From Gemmatimonadota bacterium (GTDB taxonomy: Bacteria; JAAXHH01), in NCBI GenBank assembly GCA_009837395.1, contig VXTP01000008.1, positions 164,753-228,752 of the forward strand: 64,000 nucleotides of DNA. The letters are read 5' to 3'. A program made the position numbers and the translations under genes. Positions 51,513-60,074 of the stretch are shown here, piece after piece. Under the pieces are notes generated by a model. The model saw only the letters and a list, made by a program, of their open reading frames with translations, searched no databases and was not told the DNA's origin. The first letter of the stretch is position 1. Each line of letters begins with the position of its first letter.

Positions 51513-52274
51513 ATGAGCACCATCAGGCAATCCATCTGTTTCGGCTGTTTCAACCGGGGCGGCCTGACCCCGGAATCGCTCATCCGGGAAGCGGCGCGTA
51601 TGGGTTACGCGTCCGTCGAGATGCTACCGGAGGAGCACTGGAACCAGGTGCGCGACGCGGGCATGGACATCGCCATCGTCGTGGGCCATGCTTCCCTGCC
51701 CGACGGGTTGAACAAACGGGAGAACCACGACCGTATCGAGGACGAACTGCTGGCCAACATGGACCAGGCTGTCGCGTACGGCATACCCGGCCTGATCTGC
51801 TTCTCGGGCAACCGGGAGGGCAAGTCCGACGACGAAGGCCGCGACAACTGCATCGAGGGCCTGCTGCGCGTCGCCAAGGCCGCCGAGGAGAAGGGCGTGA
51901 CCCTGTGCATGGAACTGCTCAACAGCAAGGTGAACCACCCGGACTACCAGTGCGACTACACGGACTGGGGCGTGTCCGTCTGCGAGGGGGTCGGTTCGCC
52001 GCGGGTCAAGCTGCTCTACGACATCTACCACATGCAGATCATGGAAGGCGACCTGATCCGCACCATCCGGGACAACATCGCGCACATCGGCCACTTCCAC
52101 ACGGCGGGCAACCCCGGCCGGAACGACCTCGACGAGACCCAGGAGATCTACTACCCGCCCGTCATGCGCGCCATCGCCGAGACCGGTTACGCGGGATTCG
52201 TCGGCCACGAGTTCGTGCCCCTGGGCGACCCGCTGGCGGCGATGCAGGCGGCCTACGATACGTGTAATGTTTGA
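51513..52274 (+). CDS. Hydroxypyruvate isomerase-like TIM barrel protein
   Basis: 253 residues. Xylose-isomerase-like TIM barrel of the Hyi type: MGYASVEMLPEEHW, IVVGHASLPDGLNKREN, GIPGLICFSGNREG, LCMELLNSKVNHPDYQCD, LLYDIYHMQIMEGD, HIGHFHTAGNPGRNDL, and YAGFVGHEF. The E/D/H/E set for a divalent metal is complete. Real Hyi converts hydroxypyruvate to tartronate semialdehyde. AGGAG precedes the ATG, 29 bases after the dioxygenase gene. Confidence 0.88.
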   Translation: MSTIRQSICFGCFNRGGLTPESLIREAARMGYASVEMLPEEHWNQVRDAGMDIAIVVGHASLPDGLNKRENHDRIEDELLANMDQAVAYGIPGLICFSGNREGKSDDEGRDNCIEGLLRVAKAAEEKGVTLCMELLNSKVNHPDYQCDYTDWGVSVCEGVGSPRVKLLYDIYHMQIMEGDLIRTIRDNIAHIGHFHTAGNPGRNDLDETQEIYYPPVMRAIAETGYAGFVGHEFVPLGDPLAAMQAAYDTCNV

Positions 52275-52315
52275 AACACTTTTTCTGAAACACTTTAATC
52301 GATAAGGAACACCAC

Positions 52316-53161
52316 ATGATCGTCGACACCCACGTACACGTCTGGGAGATTGACCCGCCCCGGTACCCGGTGGGACCCACCGCGCCGACGTGGACGGCGG
52401 AACCGGACGAACCCGGTACGGCCGACGAGCTGATCGAGGACATGGACGCCAACGGCGTGGACGCGAGCGTGCTGGTGCAGACGTCGTGGTCGACATGGGA
52501 CAACGGATACATGTCCGATTCCGTGGCCCGGTTTCCGGACCGGTTCGTGGGGCACGGCCTGATCGACCCGCAGGATACCGAAAGGAACGCCGAGCAGGTC
52601 CGGTACTGGATGGAGGACCGGGGGCTGGTCGGTTTCCGTTTCCACCCCTTCTACTATCCGGACGAGCAGATTCTCGTGAAAGACGACAACCGGGCCATGT
52701 GGGAGGAACTCGCCGCACGGAACGCGGTGATCCAGTTCCACATGAAGCCCTGGGACGCACCCCAGATCGACGAGATCGCCCGGCGCTATCCGGACATGAC
52801 GCTGATCATCGACCACATGGGATATCCCGATCCGGAAACCGGGATGGAGGTTTTTCAGCCCATTCTCGACCTCGCCCGGCACGACCGGATGTTCGTGAAG
52901 ATATCGGACGTGAAGGGACGGTCTCGGGAGCCCTTCCCCTTCCGCGACATGCACCCATTTGTCCGCGCGCTCCTGGACGCATTCGGCGTGGAACGGGCCA
53001 TGTGGGGCACCGGATACCCTGGACACCACCGGGTGAAGCACAACTGGCTGTCGCTGGCCGACGAGCTCCGGCTGGTCCGGGAGGGATACGACTTCCTGAC
53101 CGGCGACCAGAAAGACCGGTTACTGGGGGGTACGGCGGCGGAGGTGTGGGGGCTGAGGTGA
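52316..53161 (+). CDS. Amidohydrolase family protein (PF04909-like)
   Basis: 281 residues. Metal-dependent TIM-barrel hydrolase/decarboxylase of the amidohydrolase-2 group. MIVDTHVHVWEIDPPRYP at the start gives HxH, FRFHPFYYPD gives a later histidine, and LIIDHMGYPDPE and MWGTGYPGHH complete the set. Related enzymes are 2-pyrone-4,6-dicarboxylate lactonases, L-fuconolactonases and similar. AAGGA precedes the ATG. 41 bases after the isomerase, so probably in the same pathway. Confidence 0.86.
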   Translation: MIVDTHVHVWEIDPPRYPVGPTAPTWTAEPDEPGTADELIEDMDANGVDASVLVQTSWSTWDNGYMSDSVARFPDRFVGHGLIDPQDTERNAEQVRYWMEDRGLVGFRFHPFYYPDEQILVKDDNRAMWEELAARNAVIQFHMKPWDAPQIDEIARRYPDMTLIIDHMGYPDPETGMEVFQPILDLARHDRMFVKISDVKGRSREPFPFRDMHPFVRALLDAFGVERAMWGTGYPGHHRVKHNWLSLADELRLVREGYDFLTGDQKDRLLGGTAAEVWGLR

Positions 53162-53361
53162 CCGAGCACGCGCAGGTCGGCAATTTAATCAGATTAGGTG
53201 ATTAAAAACACGATACCGGCGGTCCGGGTTTCGACTATTTCGATTAATATAGTAATAAACCGGGTACGGCCGGCCTGTTCTGGATCGCCACACCACATGC
53301 CTGCCGTTCCCGGAAACTGCTGTACGAAACACGTCGGGCTTTCCCGGAAGGAGTCATAAAA

Positions 53362-53733
53362 ATGGGCGCAACTTATGTTACGGTACGAATCACCAATCCC
53401 GCAGATCCGGAACGGCACTGGGAAGGACTTTTTCTGGTCGACACCGGGGCGACTGATACGCTCGTTCCCAGACCACATCTGGAAGCCATCGGTCTGCGTC
53501 CCAAAGGCCAGCGGACGTACCAGTTGGCCGATGGCAGCGATCTTGTCATGGACGTCACCACGGCGGACATCGGATTCATGGGTGAACACGTAGGCGGGAC
53601 CGTGCTTTTCGGTGAGCCTGGTGCGGAGCCTCTTCTGGGCGTCACAGCGCTGGAATCCGTCGGTATCGAGGTTGACCCGCTGAACCAGCAGTTGAAGCGG
53701 TTACCCGCCGTCCGACTGAAGACCGTAGCGTAG
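53362..53733 (+). CDS. Retropepsin-like aspartic protease domain protein
   Basis: 123 residues, single domain. The active-site signature FLVDTGATDTLVP (D28) and the hydrophobic-hydrophobic-Gly segment PLLGVTALESVGIEVD are those of clan AA aspartic proteases such as retropepsins. Such one-domain proteins must dimerise to form a full active site. AAGGAG precedes the ATG. It sits between two amidohydrolase genes (14 bases before the next). No secretion signal. Function in bacteria unknown. Confidence 0.85.
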   Translation: MGATYVTVRITNPADPERHWEGLFLVDTGATDTLVPRPHLEAIGLRPKGQRTYQLADGSDLVMDVTTADIGFMGEHVGGTVLFGEPGAEPLLGVTALESVGIEVDPLNQQLKRLPAVRLKTVA

Positions 53734-53747
53734 GAGAAAAGTTCACC

Positions 53748-54644
53748 ATGGTCATCGACATTCACGCTCACGTCTTCCGCTGGCCGGTGCTGAAGAAACG
53801 CAACAACGGCCTGCCCATGATGTCGGCCGAGGAGCAGGTCCGGCGCATGGACGAGAAGGGGGTCGACAAGGCGGTGATCCTGCCGCTCACTTCCGCCGAG
53901 GTGATCGGGGAACCCCAGAGCATGGGCGAGGTCTTCGACATCTGCCGTCTCTACCCCGGACGGTTCATCCCCTTCTGCGATTTCGACGTGCGCCGCTACG
54001 ACCTGGACAGCGTGGAGGCGTTCCGCGATGTGCTGGATCAATACGTTGCGCGAGGTGCGAAGGGCGTGGGTGAGCTGACCAGCCGGGTGTACTGGGACGA
54101 TCCCCGGCTCTGGAATCTCTTCGCCGCGTGCGAGGACCTAGGCCTGCCCGTAACCTTTCACACCTCGCCGCCGGAGGTCGTCACCTACGGACTGATCGAC
54201 GAACTGGGTTTTCCACGGTTCGAGAAGGCCCTCCAAAGGTTTCCGAACCTGCGCTTCTTCGGCCACAGCGCCTCCTTCTGGAGCGAGATCAGCGGCGACC
54301 TGACGGCCGACGGGAAGGAAGGTTATCCCAAGACGCCGGTCGCGCCCGGCGGAACATTGCTCCGGCTGTTCAGGACCTATCCCAACCTGTGCGGCGACCT
54401 TTCGGCGGGCTCCGGTTTCAATGCCCTGACCCGCGACCCGGCCTTCACCTTCGAGTTCCTGGACGAGTTCCAGGACCGCCTGTTGCTCGGACTCGATCAC
54501 ACGGACGCCGAGCTCGATTTCCAGCATATCGAGTGGCTCCGCGCCCGGCGTGACGAGGGGAACATCGCCCCCGATGTGTGCGAGAAGATCCTCTGGCGCA
54601 ACGCCGACCGGATCCTCGGGCTGGGCATCGCGGAAGGGCGCTGA
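53748..54644 (+). CDS. Amidohydrolase family protein
   Basis: 298 residues, second PF04909-type amidohydrolase in the unit. Features MVIDIHAHVFRWPVLKKR (HxH), PVTFHTSPPEVV (metal histidine), LRFFGHSASFWSEI and LLLGLDHTDAELDFQH (catalytic aspartate). AGGAG precedes the ATG. It is not a close copy of the amidohydrolase at 52316, so the two are likely to have distinct substrates. Confidence 0.86.
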   Translation: MVIDIHAHVFRWPVLKKRNNGLPMMSAEEQVRRMDEKGVDKAVILPLTSAEVIGEPQSMGEVFDICRLYPGRFIPFCDFDVRRYDLDSVEAFRDVLDQYVARGAKGVGELTSRVYWDDPRLWNLFAACEDLGLPVTFHTSPPEVVTYGLIDELGFPRFEKALQRFPNLRFFGHSASFWSEISGDLTADGKEGYPKTPVAPGGTLLRLFRTYPNLCGDLSAGSGFNALTRDPAFTFEFLDEFQDRLLLGLDHTDAELDFQHIEWLRARRDEGNIAPDVCEKILWRNADRILGLGIAEGR

Positions 54645-54819
54645 ACCCCGGCGCAATTGTTGCATGCTCACCGAGGCGAGATGGGTGCCCTGGGTCGGCG
54701 CGCCGTAATGGTCTGATTACCGGTTCGCGCGATTAATCATTTACACGCACCGAAATAAAGACCACATTAAGCACGATACCCCTTAACAATCCATCCTGAA
54801 AATCCCGTTCGAGGCAGCC

Positions 54820-56241
54820 ATGAGCGATGCTCAAGGGGACGCCCGATCCGATTCCTTCGGGGAAGAGACCGAACTCAAGCGGGACCTGGGACCGGTCACG
54901 GCGACGACCGTGATCATCGGCGGGATCATCGGTTCCGGCATCTTCGCGGGTCCCGCCATCGTGGCCGGATACGTGGGTACTTCCGGCTGGAACCTCCTGG
55001 TCTGGGTCATCTGCGCCTTCATGGCCTTCTGCGGCGCGGTGACTTTCGCCGAACTGGGCGGCCTCATGCCCCGTTCAGGCGGCGTGTACGTATTCCTGAA
55101 GGAAGCCTACGGGCGACTGTGGGCTTTCCTCTTTGGGTGGACCTCGCTCCTGGTCATACGTCCCTGCGACCTGGCGGCCATCTCCATCGTATTCTCCACC
55201 TACCTGGGTTATTTCGTCAGCCAGTTCAGTCCATACCCGGACTGGGCCATGCGGGGCGTGGCGATTATCGCCCTGATCATCCTGGCCATCATCAACTACC
55301 TGGGCGTGCGGTTCGGCGGTCTCGTCCAGAACCTGTCTTCCTTCCTCAAGGTGGGCGGGTTGCTCCTCATGGTCGCCCTGGCCTTCGGGATCACGCCGGA
55401 CACGAGCAATTTCCAACCGGTCTGGCCTTCCGATACCACGCTCACCATCGGGTTCCTCAGCATGGTCAGCCTCGGCATGATGGCGTCCTTCGGCGCCTAC
55501 GACGGGTGGGACGGGTCGACCTACGTGGCCGAGGAGATCAAGAATCCGAGACGCTGGGTGCCCCTGTCCATCATACTGGGTCTCGCCATCACCACCGTCG
55601 TCTACCTGCTCGTGAACAGCGCCTACCTGCTGGTGCTCTCCAACGAGGGCGTCGCAGAAAGCGAACGCGTCGCATCGGAGACCATGCAATCGCTCGTCGG
55701 ACCGATCGGGGCGGCTTTCATCGCCGCGACCGCCATGATCTCCACCTTCGGCACCGTGAACGCCGGCATGCTGACCGGACCGCGCGTCTTCTTCGCCATG
55801 GCCCGCGAGAAGATGTTCTTCTCATGGGTCGCGCGCGTGCACCCGCGCTACCGCACGCCGGCCAACGCCGTCTTGTTCCTGGCCGTCGTGGGCATCCTCA
55901 ATATCATCTTCCTGGGCGACTGGGGCGCCATCATCGCGGCGCGGACCGGCTCCCTGTGGCTCTTCTACATCACGACCACCTTCAGCGTGTTCATCTTCCG
56001 GCGCACCCGCCCCGACGTGTCCCGGCCCTACCGCACCCTCGGGTATCCCGTCACGCCCGCGATCTTCGTGCTCATCGGCGTGATCTTCTTCGTGTCCATC
56101 GTCGTCAGCGACCCCGGAAACACCTTGATCGGGCTGACCATCACCTCGTTGGGCATCCCGGCGTACTGGCTGTGGATGCGGAACAAGCGGAACGAAGAGT
56201 CCAGTGATGAATCGGCTGATGGATCGGGCAAGGACCGTTGA
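54820..56241 (+). CDS. APC-superfamily amino acid permease
   Basis: 473 residues with about 12 membrane helices. The N-terminal ELKRDLGPVTATTVIIGGIIGSGIFAGPAIV is the substrate/Na-binding unwound helix of LAT/APC transporters; RSGGVYVFLKEAYGRLWAFLFGW follows. The consensus TFGTVNAGMLTGPRVFFAMAREK after helix 8 and the RRTRPDVSRPYRTLGYPVTP loop are typical. Probably imports or exchanges an amino acid. 175 bases of upstream spacer are AT-rich, with a weak inverted repeat TGATTA/TAATCA around 54714-54739. Confidence 0.9.
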   Translation: MSDAQGDARSDSFGEETELKRDLGPVTATTVIIGGIIGSGIFAGPAIVAGYVGTSGWNLLVWVICAFMAFCGAVTFAELGGLMPRSGGVYVFLKEAYGRLWAFLFGWTSLLVIRPCDLAAISIVFSTYLGYFVSQFSPYPDWAMRGVAIIALIILAIINYLGVRFGGLVQNLSSFLKVGGLLLMVALAFGITPDTSNFQPVWPSDTTLTIGFLSMVSLGMMASFGAYDGWDGSTYVAEEIKNPRRWVPLSIILGLAITTVVYLLVNSAYLLVLSNEGVAESERVASETMQSLVGPIGAAFIAATAMISTFGTVNAGMLTGPRVFFAMAREKMFFSWVARVHPRYRTPANAVLFLAVVGILNIIFLGDWGAIIAARTGSLWLFYITTTFSVFIFRRTRPDVSRPYRTLGYPVTPAIFVLIGVIFFVSIVVSDPGNTLIGLTITSLGIPAYWLWMRNKRNEESSDESADGSGKDR

Positions 56242-56272
56242 TTCTAGTCCCGGCGACTTTCCGGTTCATCAC

Positions 56273-56443
56273 TCACAGTGACCACAGTTTGACCAGAATC
56301 GTCGCAACGCCGGCCAATAGCGCCGCGATGGTCGCAAGTATTGAAAGGCCCACCCTTTCAATCGTTCCCAATCGCTTGTCGATCTGTTCGATAATCCCCT
56401 CGAGCCGGCTTATCCTGCCTTCGTGGTTCAGATAATCGGACAT
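56273..56443 (-). CDS. 56-residue membrane miniprotein
   Basis: A 57-codon frame, ATG at 56443, with the strong RBS AGGAGG (within AGGAGGGAGG) upstream and stop at 56273. The protein has an amphipathic N-terminal helix (residues 8-30, HEGRISRLEGIIEQIDKRLG) followed by one membrane helix (about 33-53, SILATIAALLAGVATILVKL). The layout resembles phage XhlA-type holin-accessory proteins, but the similarity is of form only. It is convergent with the permease gene (31 bases). A helix-then-anchor design suggests an oligomeric membrane tether. Confidence 0.6.
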   Translation of the reverse strand: MSDYLNHEGRISRLEGIIEQIDKRLGTIERVGLSILATIAALLAGVATILVKLWSL

Positions 56444-56759
56444 GGATCCTCCCTCCTGTTTCCTTAAGTGCCCTGTTTGAGATCCTTCAGCGCGAGGACG
56501 GTTCCCGCCCCGCTACAGCACAGTTTGACCCTCTAATCGTATCTGTGTGAATTGGCAGCCCGGATCTCGTATACCAAGTACCTTCGCTAGGTGCGGGCCG
56601 TAATATTTACTATTTTGATCAAGATTGTGATTTTTTATGTTGACACCCCATTCCAGCCCCGATATACTGGGAGTTCGTTTTCAACAAATCATGGCCAGAC
56701 GTACCTGGCAGACACATCTAGAAGACGCACCTGTCAGCCGCATCTCGAACGGGAACAAA
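56444..56759. other. 316-base intergenic region
   Basis: Between the divergent miniprotein and the sulfite reductase. The right half holds the near-consensus promoter 56640-56668 in an AT-rich pocket. The remaining 85 bases to the ATG form the leader. No small ORF or riboswitch was recognised; the left part (56450-56580) shows nothing I can assign. Confidence 0.5.
56640..56668 (+). promoter_or_regulatory. Near-consensus sigma-70 promoter of the sulfur operon
   Basis: TTGACA (56640-56645), 17-base spacer, TATACT (56663-56668). Start of transcription expected near 56675, 85 bases before the sulfite reductase ATG. Confidence 0.75.
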
Positions 56760-58415
56760 ATGGCGAAAGCAATCCGCAGGCCGAGGCGCGAACAACCGGA
56801 ACCCACCTGGGACTTGGTCCGGAAGCGCAATTACGTGGAACGGCTCAAGCACGAGAAAGCGCCCATGGAGGTCATCAACGACCTGCCGGAGCTGATCGAC
56901 CGGGGCTACGAGGAGATTTCGGAAGAGGACGTGGTGCGCCTGCAGTGGTACGGGCTGTATCACGACAAGCCCAAGGTGGGCCACTTCATGATGCGCGTCA
57001 AGCTGCCGGGCGGACGGCTCACGCCCCACAAGCTGCGCACCATCGGCCGGGTCTCCCAGGACTTCGGCGGCGACTACGGCGAGCTGACCACGCGCCAGAA
57101 CATCCAGCTCCACGGCATGAAGCTGAACGACCTGCCCCGGATCTTCGAAACGCTGAACGGCGCGGGGCTGTCCACGAGCGGAGGATGCGGCGACACGGTG
57201 CGCAACATCACGGGCTGCCCGGTGGCTGGTCTGGCCGCCGATGAACTCTTCAACGCCCGTCCGGTCATCGAGGCAGTCGCCGATTTCTTCTACGGGAACC
57301 CCGATTACTGCGACCTCCCTCGCAAGCACAAGATCACCATTTCCTGCTGCCCCCTCCAGTGCAACGCGCCCGAGATCAACTGCATCAGCCTGATAGGGAT
57401 CAAGCAGGCAGGCAACCCCGGATTCGCCGTACGCATCGGCGGCGGGCTGTCCACCTGGCCGCGGCTGTCGAGCGACCTGGGCGTCTTCGTGCCCGTGGAC
57501 GACGTGATCCCGGTACTGCGCGCCATCATCGACGTGTGGAAGGAAGATCTCAAGTACCGCATGTCCCGCGTGAAGGCCCGCCTGAAGTTCATGGTCGCCG
57601 ACCTGGGCGTCGAAGCCTACCGCGAGCGCGTGGAAACCCGGCTGGGATACCGGCTGGCCGACGGTGAGGCCCCCGCGCCGCCCGAGGTGGAACACGACCA
57701 CACGGGCATACACGAACAGGTGCAGGAAGGACTGTATTACGCCGGTTTTCCCGTGTTCCTGGGACTGTGCACCGGCACGCAGATGATCCAGCTGGCCGAC
57801 CTGGCCGACCAATACGGGGGCGAATTCCGGCTGACCCGCCGCCAGAACGTCATCCTCACGGACATTCCCGGAGACAAGCTCGAATCGGTCACCACTGCGG
57901 TGGCCGGCATCGGGTTTCCCATGGAGGTCAACGACCTGCGGGGGACCAGCATCGCGTGCACGGGCGAGCCCTTCTGCAACTATTCGGTCGGGGAGACCAA
58001 GACCAAGATGGCGGAGATCGTGGAACACATGGAGCATGTCTTCGGCGACCGGGCCAGGGGCCTGCGGCTGAACCTGGACGGCTGTCCCCACGCGTGCGCC
58101 CACCACTGGATCGGCGATATCGGGTTCCAGGCCACGACGCTCCGCGAGCGGGGCGAGGGCGGCGAGCGGCTGCGGGGATACGACCTGTTCCTCCGCGGCG
58201 GACTGAGCGGACAGGCCGCCATCGGCCAGCCCGTGCTCCGGCGCGTGCCCGCGGAGTCCGTCCATCTCTATACCGAACGGCTGTTCGGCGCTTACCTGGA
58301 CCAGAAGACGGACGACGAGACCATACAGAAGTTCTTTCACCGCCACAGCGACGACGAGTTGACCGCGATTGCCACCGGAAACGAAGTCGCCGCGATTGCC
58401 ACAGGAGAGGAATAA
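56760..58415 (+). CDS. Ferredoxin-type nitrite/sulfite reductase (siroheme, [4Fe-4S])
   Basis: 551 residues from the ATG at 56760. The siroheme-[4Fe-4S] ligands are complete: C400 and C406 (CTGEPFC) and C442 and C446 (GCPHAC). The two ferredoxin-like half domains are present (GELTTRQNIQLHGMKLNDLP and GEFRLTRRQNVILTDIP). The neighbouring APS reductase argues for sulfite as substrate; nitrite cannot be excluded. The siroheme comes from the cobA-hemD and sirC-like genes in the heme operon. The C-terminus is a short duplication (AIATGNEVAAIATGEE; 27-base period). Confidence 0.92.
   Translation: MAKAIRRPRREQPEPTWDLVRKRNYVERLKHEKAPMEVINDLPELIDRGYEEISEEDVVRLQWYGLYHDKPKVGHFMMRVKLPGGRLTPHKLRTIGRVSQDFGGDYGELTTRQNIQLHGMKLNDLPRIFETLNGAGLSTSGGCGDTVRNITGCPVAGLAADELFNARPVIEAVADFFYGNPDYCDLPRKHKITISCCPLQCNAPEINCISLIGIKQAGNPGFAVRIGGGLSTWPRLSSDLGVFVPVDDVIPVLRAIIDVWKEDLKYRMSRVKARLKFMVADLGVEAYRERVETRLGYRLADGEAPAPPEVEHDHTGIHEQVQEGLYYAGFPVFLGLCTGTQMIQLADLADQYGGEFRLTRRQNVILTDIPGDKLESVTTAVAGIGFPMEVNDLRGTSIACTGEPFCNYSVGETKTKMAEIVEHMEHVFGDRARGLRLNLDGCPHACAHHWIGDIGFQATTLRERGEGGERLRGYDLFLRGGLSGQAAIGQPVLRRVPAESVHLYTERLFGAYLDQKTDDETIQKFFHRHSDDELTAIATGNEVAAIATGEE
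58363..58412 (+). repeat. 27-base period direct repeat at the end of the sulfite reductase gene
   Basis: CCGCGATTGCCAC at 58363 and again at 58390 gives in-frame AIATG-x-E repeated twice just before the stop at 58413-58415, so the C-terminus has been extended by duplication. Confidence 0.85.
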
Positions 58416-58420
58416 GCACC

Positions 58421-59275
58421 ATGGACCGCCCGGAACACCTGGACCGCCCGGACCAACCCGGCCACACGACTCAACCGGACCGCCCGGACCAACCCGACCG
58501 CGACTTCCTGGACGAGTTCGAAGCCGGACAACTGGCCATCGAGTTCGACGGAGAATCCCCCGAAGCCGTGATCGAATGGGCCCTGGACCGCTGGGGCCGG
58601 CGCGCCGGGTTGTGCACGAGCTTCCAGGCGGAGGGGATGGTCCTGCTGGACATGGCCTGGCAGATCGATCCGAACATCCACGTGTTCACGGTAGACACGG
58701 GCCGGCTGCACCAGGAGACCTACGACTTCATCGACCGGGTCCGGGACCACTACGACATCGACATCCAGGTGTATTTCCCCGACCTGCTCCAGGTGGAGAA
58801 CATGGTGGGCGCCCACGGCGTGAACCTGTTCTACAAGTCCGTGGAATCGCGTTTCAAGTGCTGCAACGTGCGCAAGGTGGAGCCGATCCGGCGCGCCCTG
58901 GAGGGCCTGGACGGCTGGTTCACCGGGCTGCGGCGCGACCAGTGGGCGAGCCGGGCGAACATCCGCAAGATCGAGATCGACCACGACCACGGCGGGCTGG
59001 CGAAGATCAGCCCCCTGGCGGACTGGACCGAGGAAGAGGTCTGGGACTACATCGAGCTCTATGACATCCCGAAGCATCCCCTCTACGAACAGGGCTATAC
59101 CAGCATCGGCTGCATGCCGTGCACGCGGGTCACGAAGCCCGGCGAAGATTCGCGCGCGGGGCGCTGGTGGTGGGAGAAGAACGCGCCCAAGGAATGCGGC
59201 ATGCACTGCCCGGTAGAGACCGGCGGTTTCGAGCACGAAATGGAAGCGCTGGTAGCGGAGGAGGTGGAAAAATGA
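58421..59275 (+). CDS. cysH: Assimilatory APS reductase
   Basis: 284 residues from the ATG at 58421 with AGGAG upstream. Thioredoxin-dependent reduction of adenylyl sulfate to sulfite. The iron-sulfur ligands CC (C147, C148) and C231/C234 (GCMPC) are present, as is the catalytic ECGMHC (C259). Presence of the four-cysteine cluster marks the APS-type enzyme rather than the PAPS-specific E. coli type. The first 28 residues are a Asp/Pro/Arg-rich repeat tract (RPDQP-type units) outside the fold. Sits 5 bases after the sulfite reductase; its stop overlaps the next start (ATGA). Confidence 0.94.
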   Translation: MDRPEHLDRPDQPGHTTQPDRPDQPDRDFLDEFEAGQLAIEFDGESPEAVIEWALDRWGRRAGLCTSFQAEGMVLLDMAWQIDPNIHVFTVDTGRLHQETYDFIDRVRDHYDIDIQVYFPDLLQVENMVGAHGVNLFYKSVESRFKCCNVRKVEPIRRALEGLDGWFTGLRRDQWASRANIRKIEIDHDHGGLAKISPLADWTEEEVWDYIELYDIPKHPLYEQGYTSIGCMPCTRVTKPGEDSRAGRWWWEKNAPKECGMHCPVETGGFEHEMEALVAEEVEK

Positions 59276-59517
59276 GCAACGCGGCCATCCTCTACCTGCG
59301 CCTGTTGCGCAGGATCGTCCGTGAATCCGCCTGCCGGCTCGGCGGGGCCGAGGAATCCTTCCTGGCCGCGGGGTTTTCCGCAAACGACACGCCCGCGTCG
59401 CCGCGGTCCGTGGGACGGGATAGACGGCGCACGCACACCGTAGGACTCGACCAACAGCGCACGCCGCCCGTGGTGTGCGGCGGACCGGTCGAAAGGGACA
59501 CCAGTGTCCGGACGTGA
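59272..59517 (+). CDS. Small hypothetical protein coupled to APS reductase
   Basis: 81 residues from the ATG at 59272, overlapping the cysH stop by 4 bases, with GGAGGTGGAAAA just before it. The N-terminal half is helical and basic (AILYLRLLRRIVRESACRLG, then GAEESFLAAGF); the C-terminal half is Arg/Thr/Pro-rich and probably disordered. No family recognised. Coupling to cysH and the 14-base overlap with the next gene are the main evidence that it is expressed. Confidence 0.5.
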   Translation: MSNAAILYLRLLRRIVRESACRLGGAEESFLAAGFSANDTPASPRSVGRDRRRTHTVGLDQQRTPPVVCGGPVERDTSVRT

Positions 59518-59980
59518 CGGCGGCGCCCCCCGATTCGACGAACAGGACCGGGAACTGCTGCTGGAAGAGCTGGACGGGTTTACCGCGTCCCTGCCGGACG
59601 AGGAATCCAGGATCCCCTACCTCGCCCTGCGGCGGGACATCGAAACAGGGCAGGTTTCCCCGGAAAACGTCCCCAGCCTCGAGAACATCCTCGAACTCAC
59701 CCTGCAGTCCGGCCGCGTGCGACGACGTCAGAGCGCCGTGGCCGAGAAGCGGCTCCTCCGGCTGTTCAACGGCACGCCAAGGGGAGCGGCCGTCAAGCAG
59801 GCCGTCGCGGAGACCAACGAGGCCCTGACCGCCCTCAAGGGCCAGATTATCGACACCGTTTCCTTCGCCCCGGGTACGCCGGGCGCCTACCGGCTCCTCA
59901 TCGACACGGAAGCGTGCCGGGTCGACCTCGAGATCACCCGCCAGGGTGTGTCGGTCAAGAACGTCGAGATCGGTATCTGA
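59504..59980 (+). CDS. Hypothetical protein in the sulfur operon
   Basis: 158 residues from a GTG start preceded by AAAGGG. It overlaps the previous ORF by 14 bases. The N-terminal half is helical and acidic (FDEQDRELLLEELDGFTASLP, LRRDIETGQVSPENV, LENILELTLQSGRVRRRQSAVAEKRLLRLF). A beta-rich C-terminus (YRLLIDTEACRVDLEITRQGVSVKNVEI) follows. No family recognised. It is the fourth gene of a tightly packed unit with sulfite reductase and APS reductase, so a role in sulfur assimilation is a reasonable guess from context only. Confidence 0.6.
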   Translation: MSGRDGGAPRFDEQDRELLLEELDGFTASLPDEESRIPYLALRRDIETGQVSPENVPSLENILELTLQSGRVRRRQSAVAEKRLLRLFNGTPRGAAVKQAVAETNEALTALKGQIIDTVSFAPGTPGAYRLLIDTEACRVDLEITRQGVSVKNVEIGI

Positions 59981-59985
59981 AAAAC

Positions 59986-60014
59986 GTTGGCGCGACCCGC
60001 CCCGGCCGTATATT
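59986..60014 (+). promoter_or_regulatory. Possible promoter before the deoxyhypusine-synthase-like gene
   Basis: TTGGCG (about 59987-59992), 16-base spacer, TATATT (60009-60014), 60 bases before the ATG at 60075. The -35 box is degenerate. Confidence 0.4.
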
Positions 60015-60074
60015 AGCCTTCAGACAGGCGATCGATCCTCTCCTCCATGCATCATTTCTCCGGAACGGACGCCC

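Noticed and set aside
57767..58420. A 218-codon upstream extension of the APS reductase frame.
   Set aside because: It lies inside the sulfite reductase gene in another frame; the ATG at 58421 has an RBS and begins the recognisable protein.
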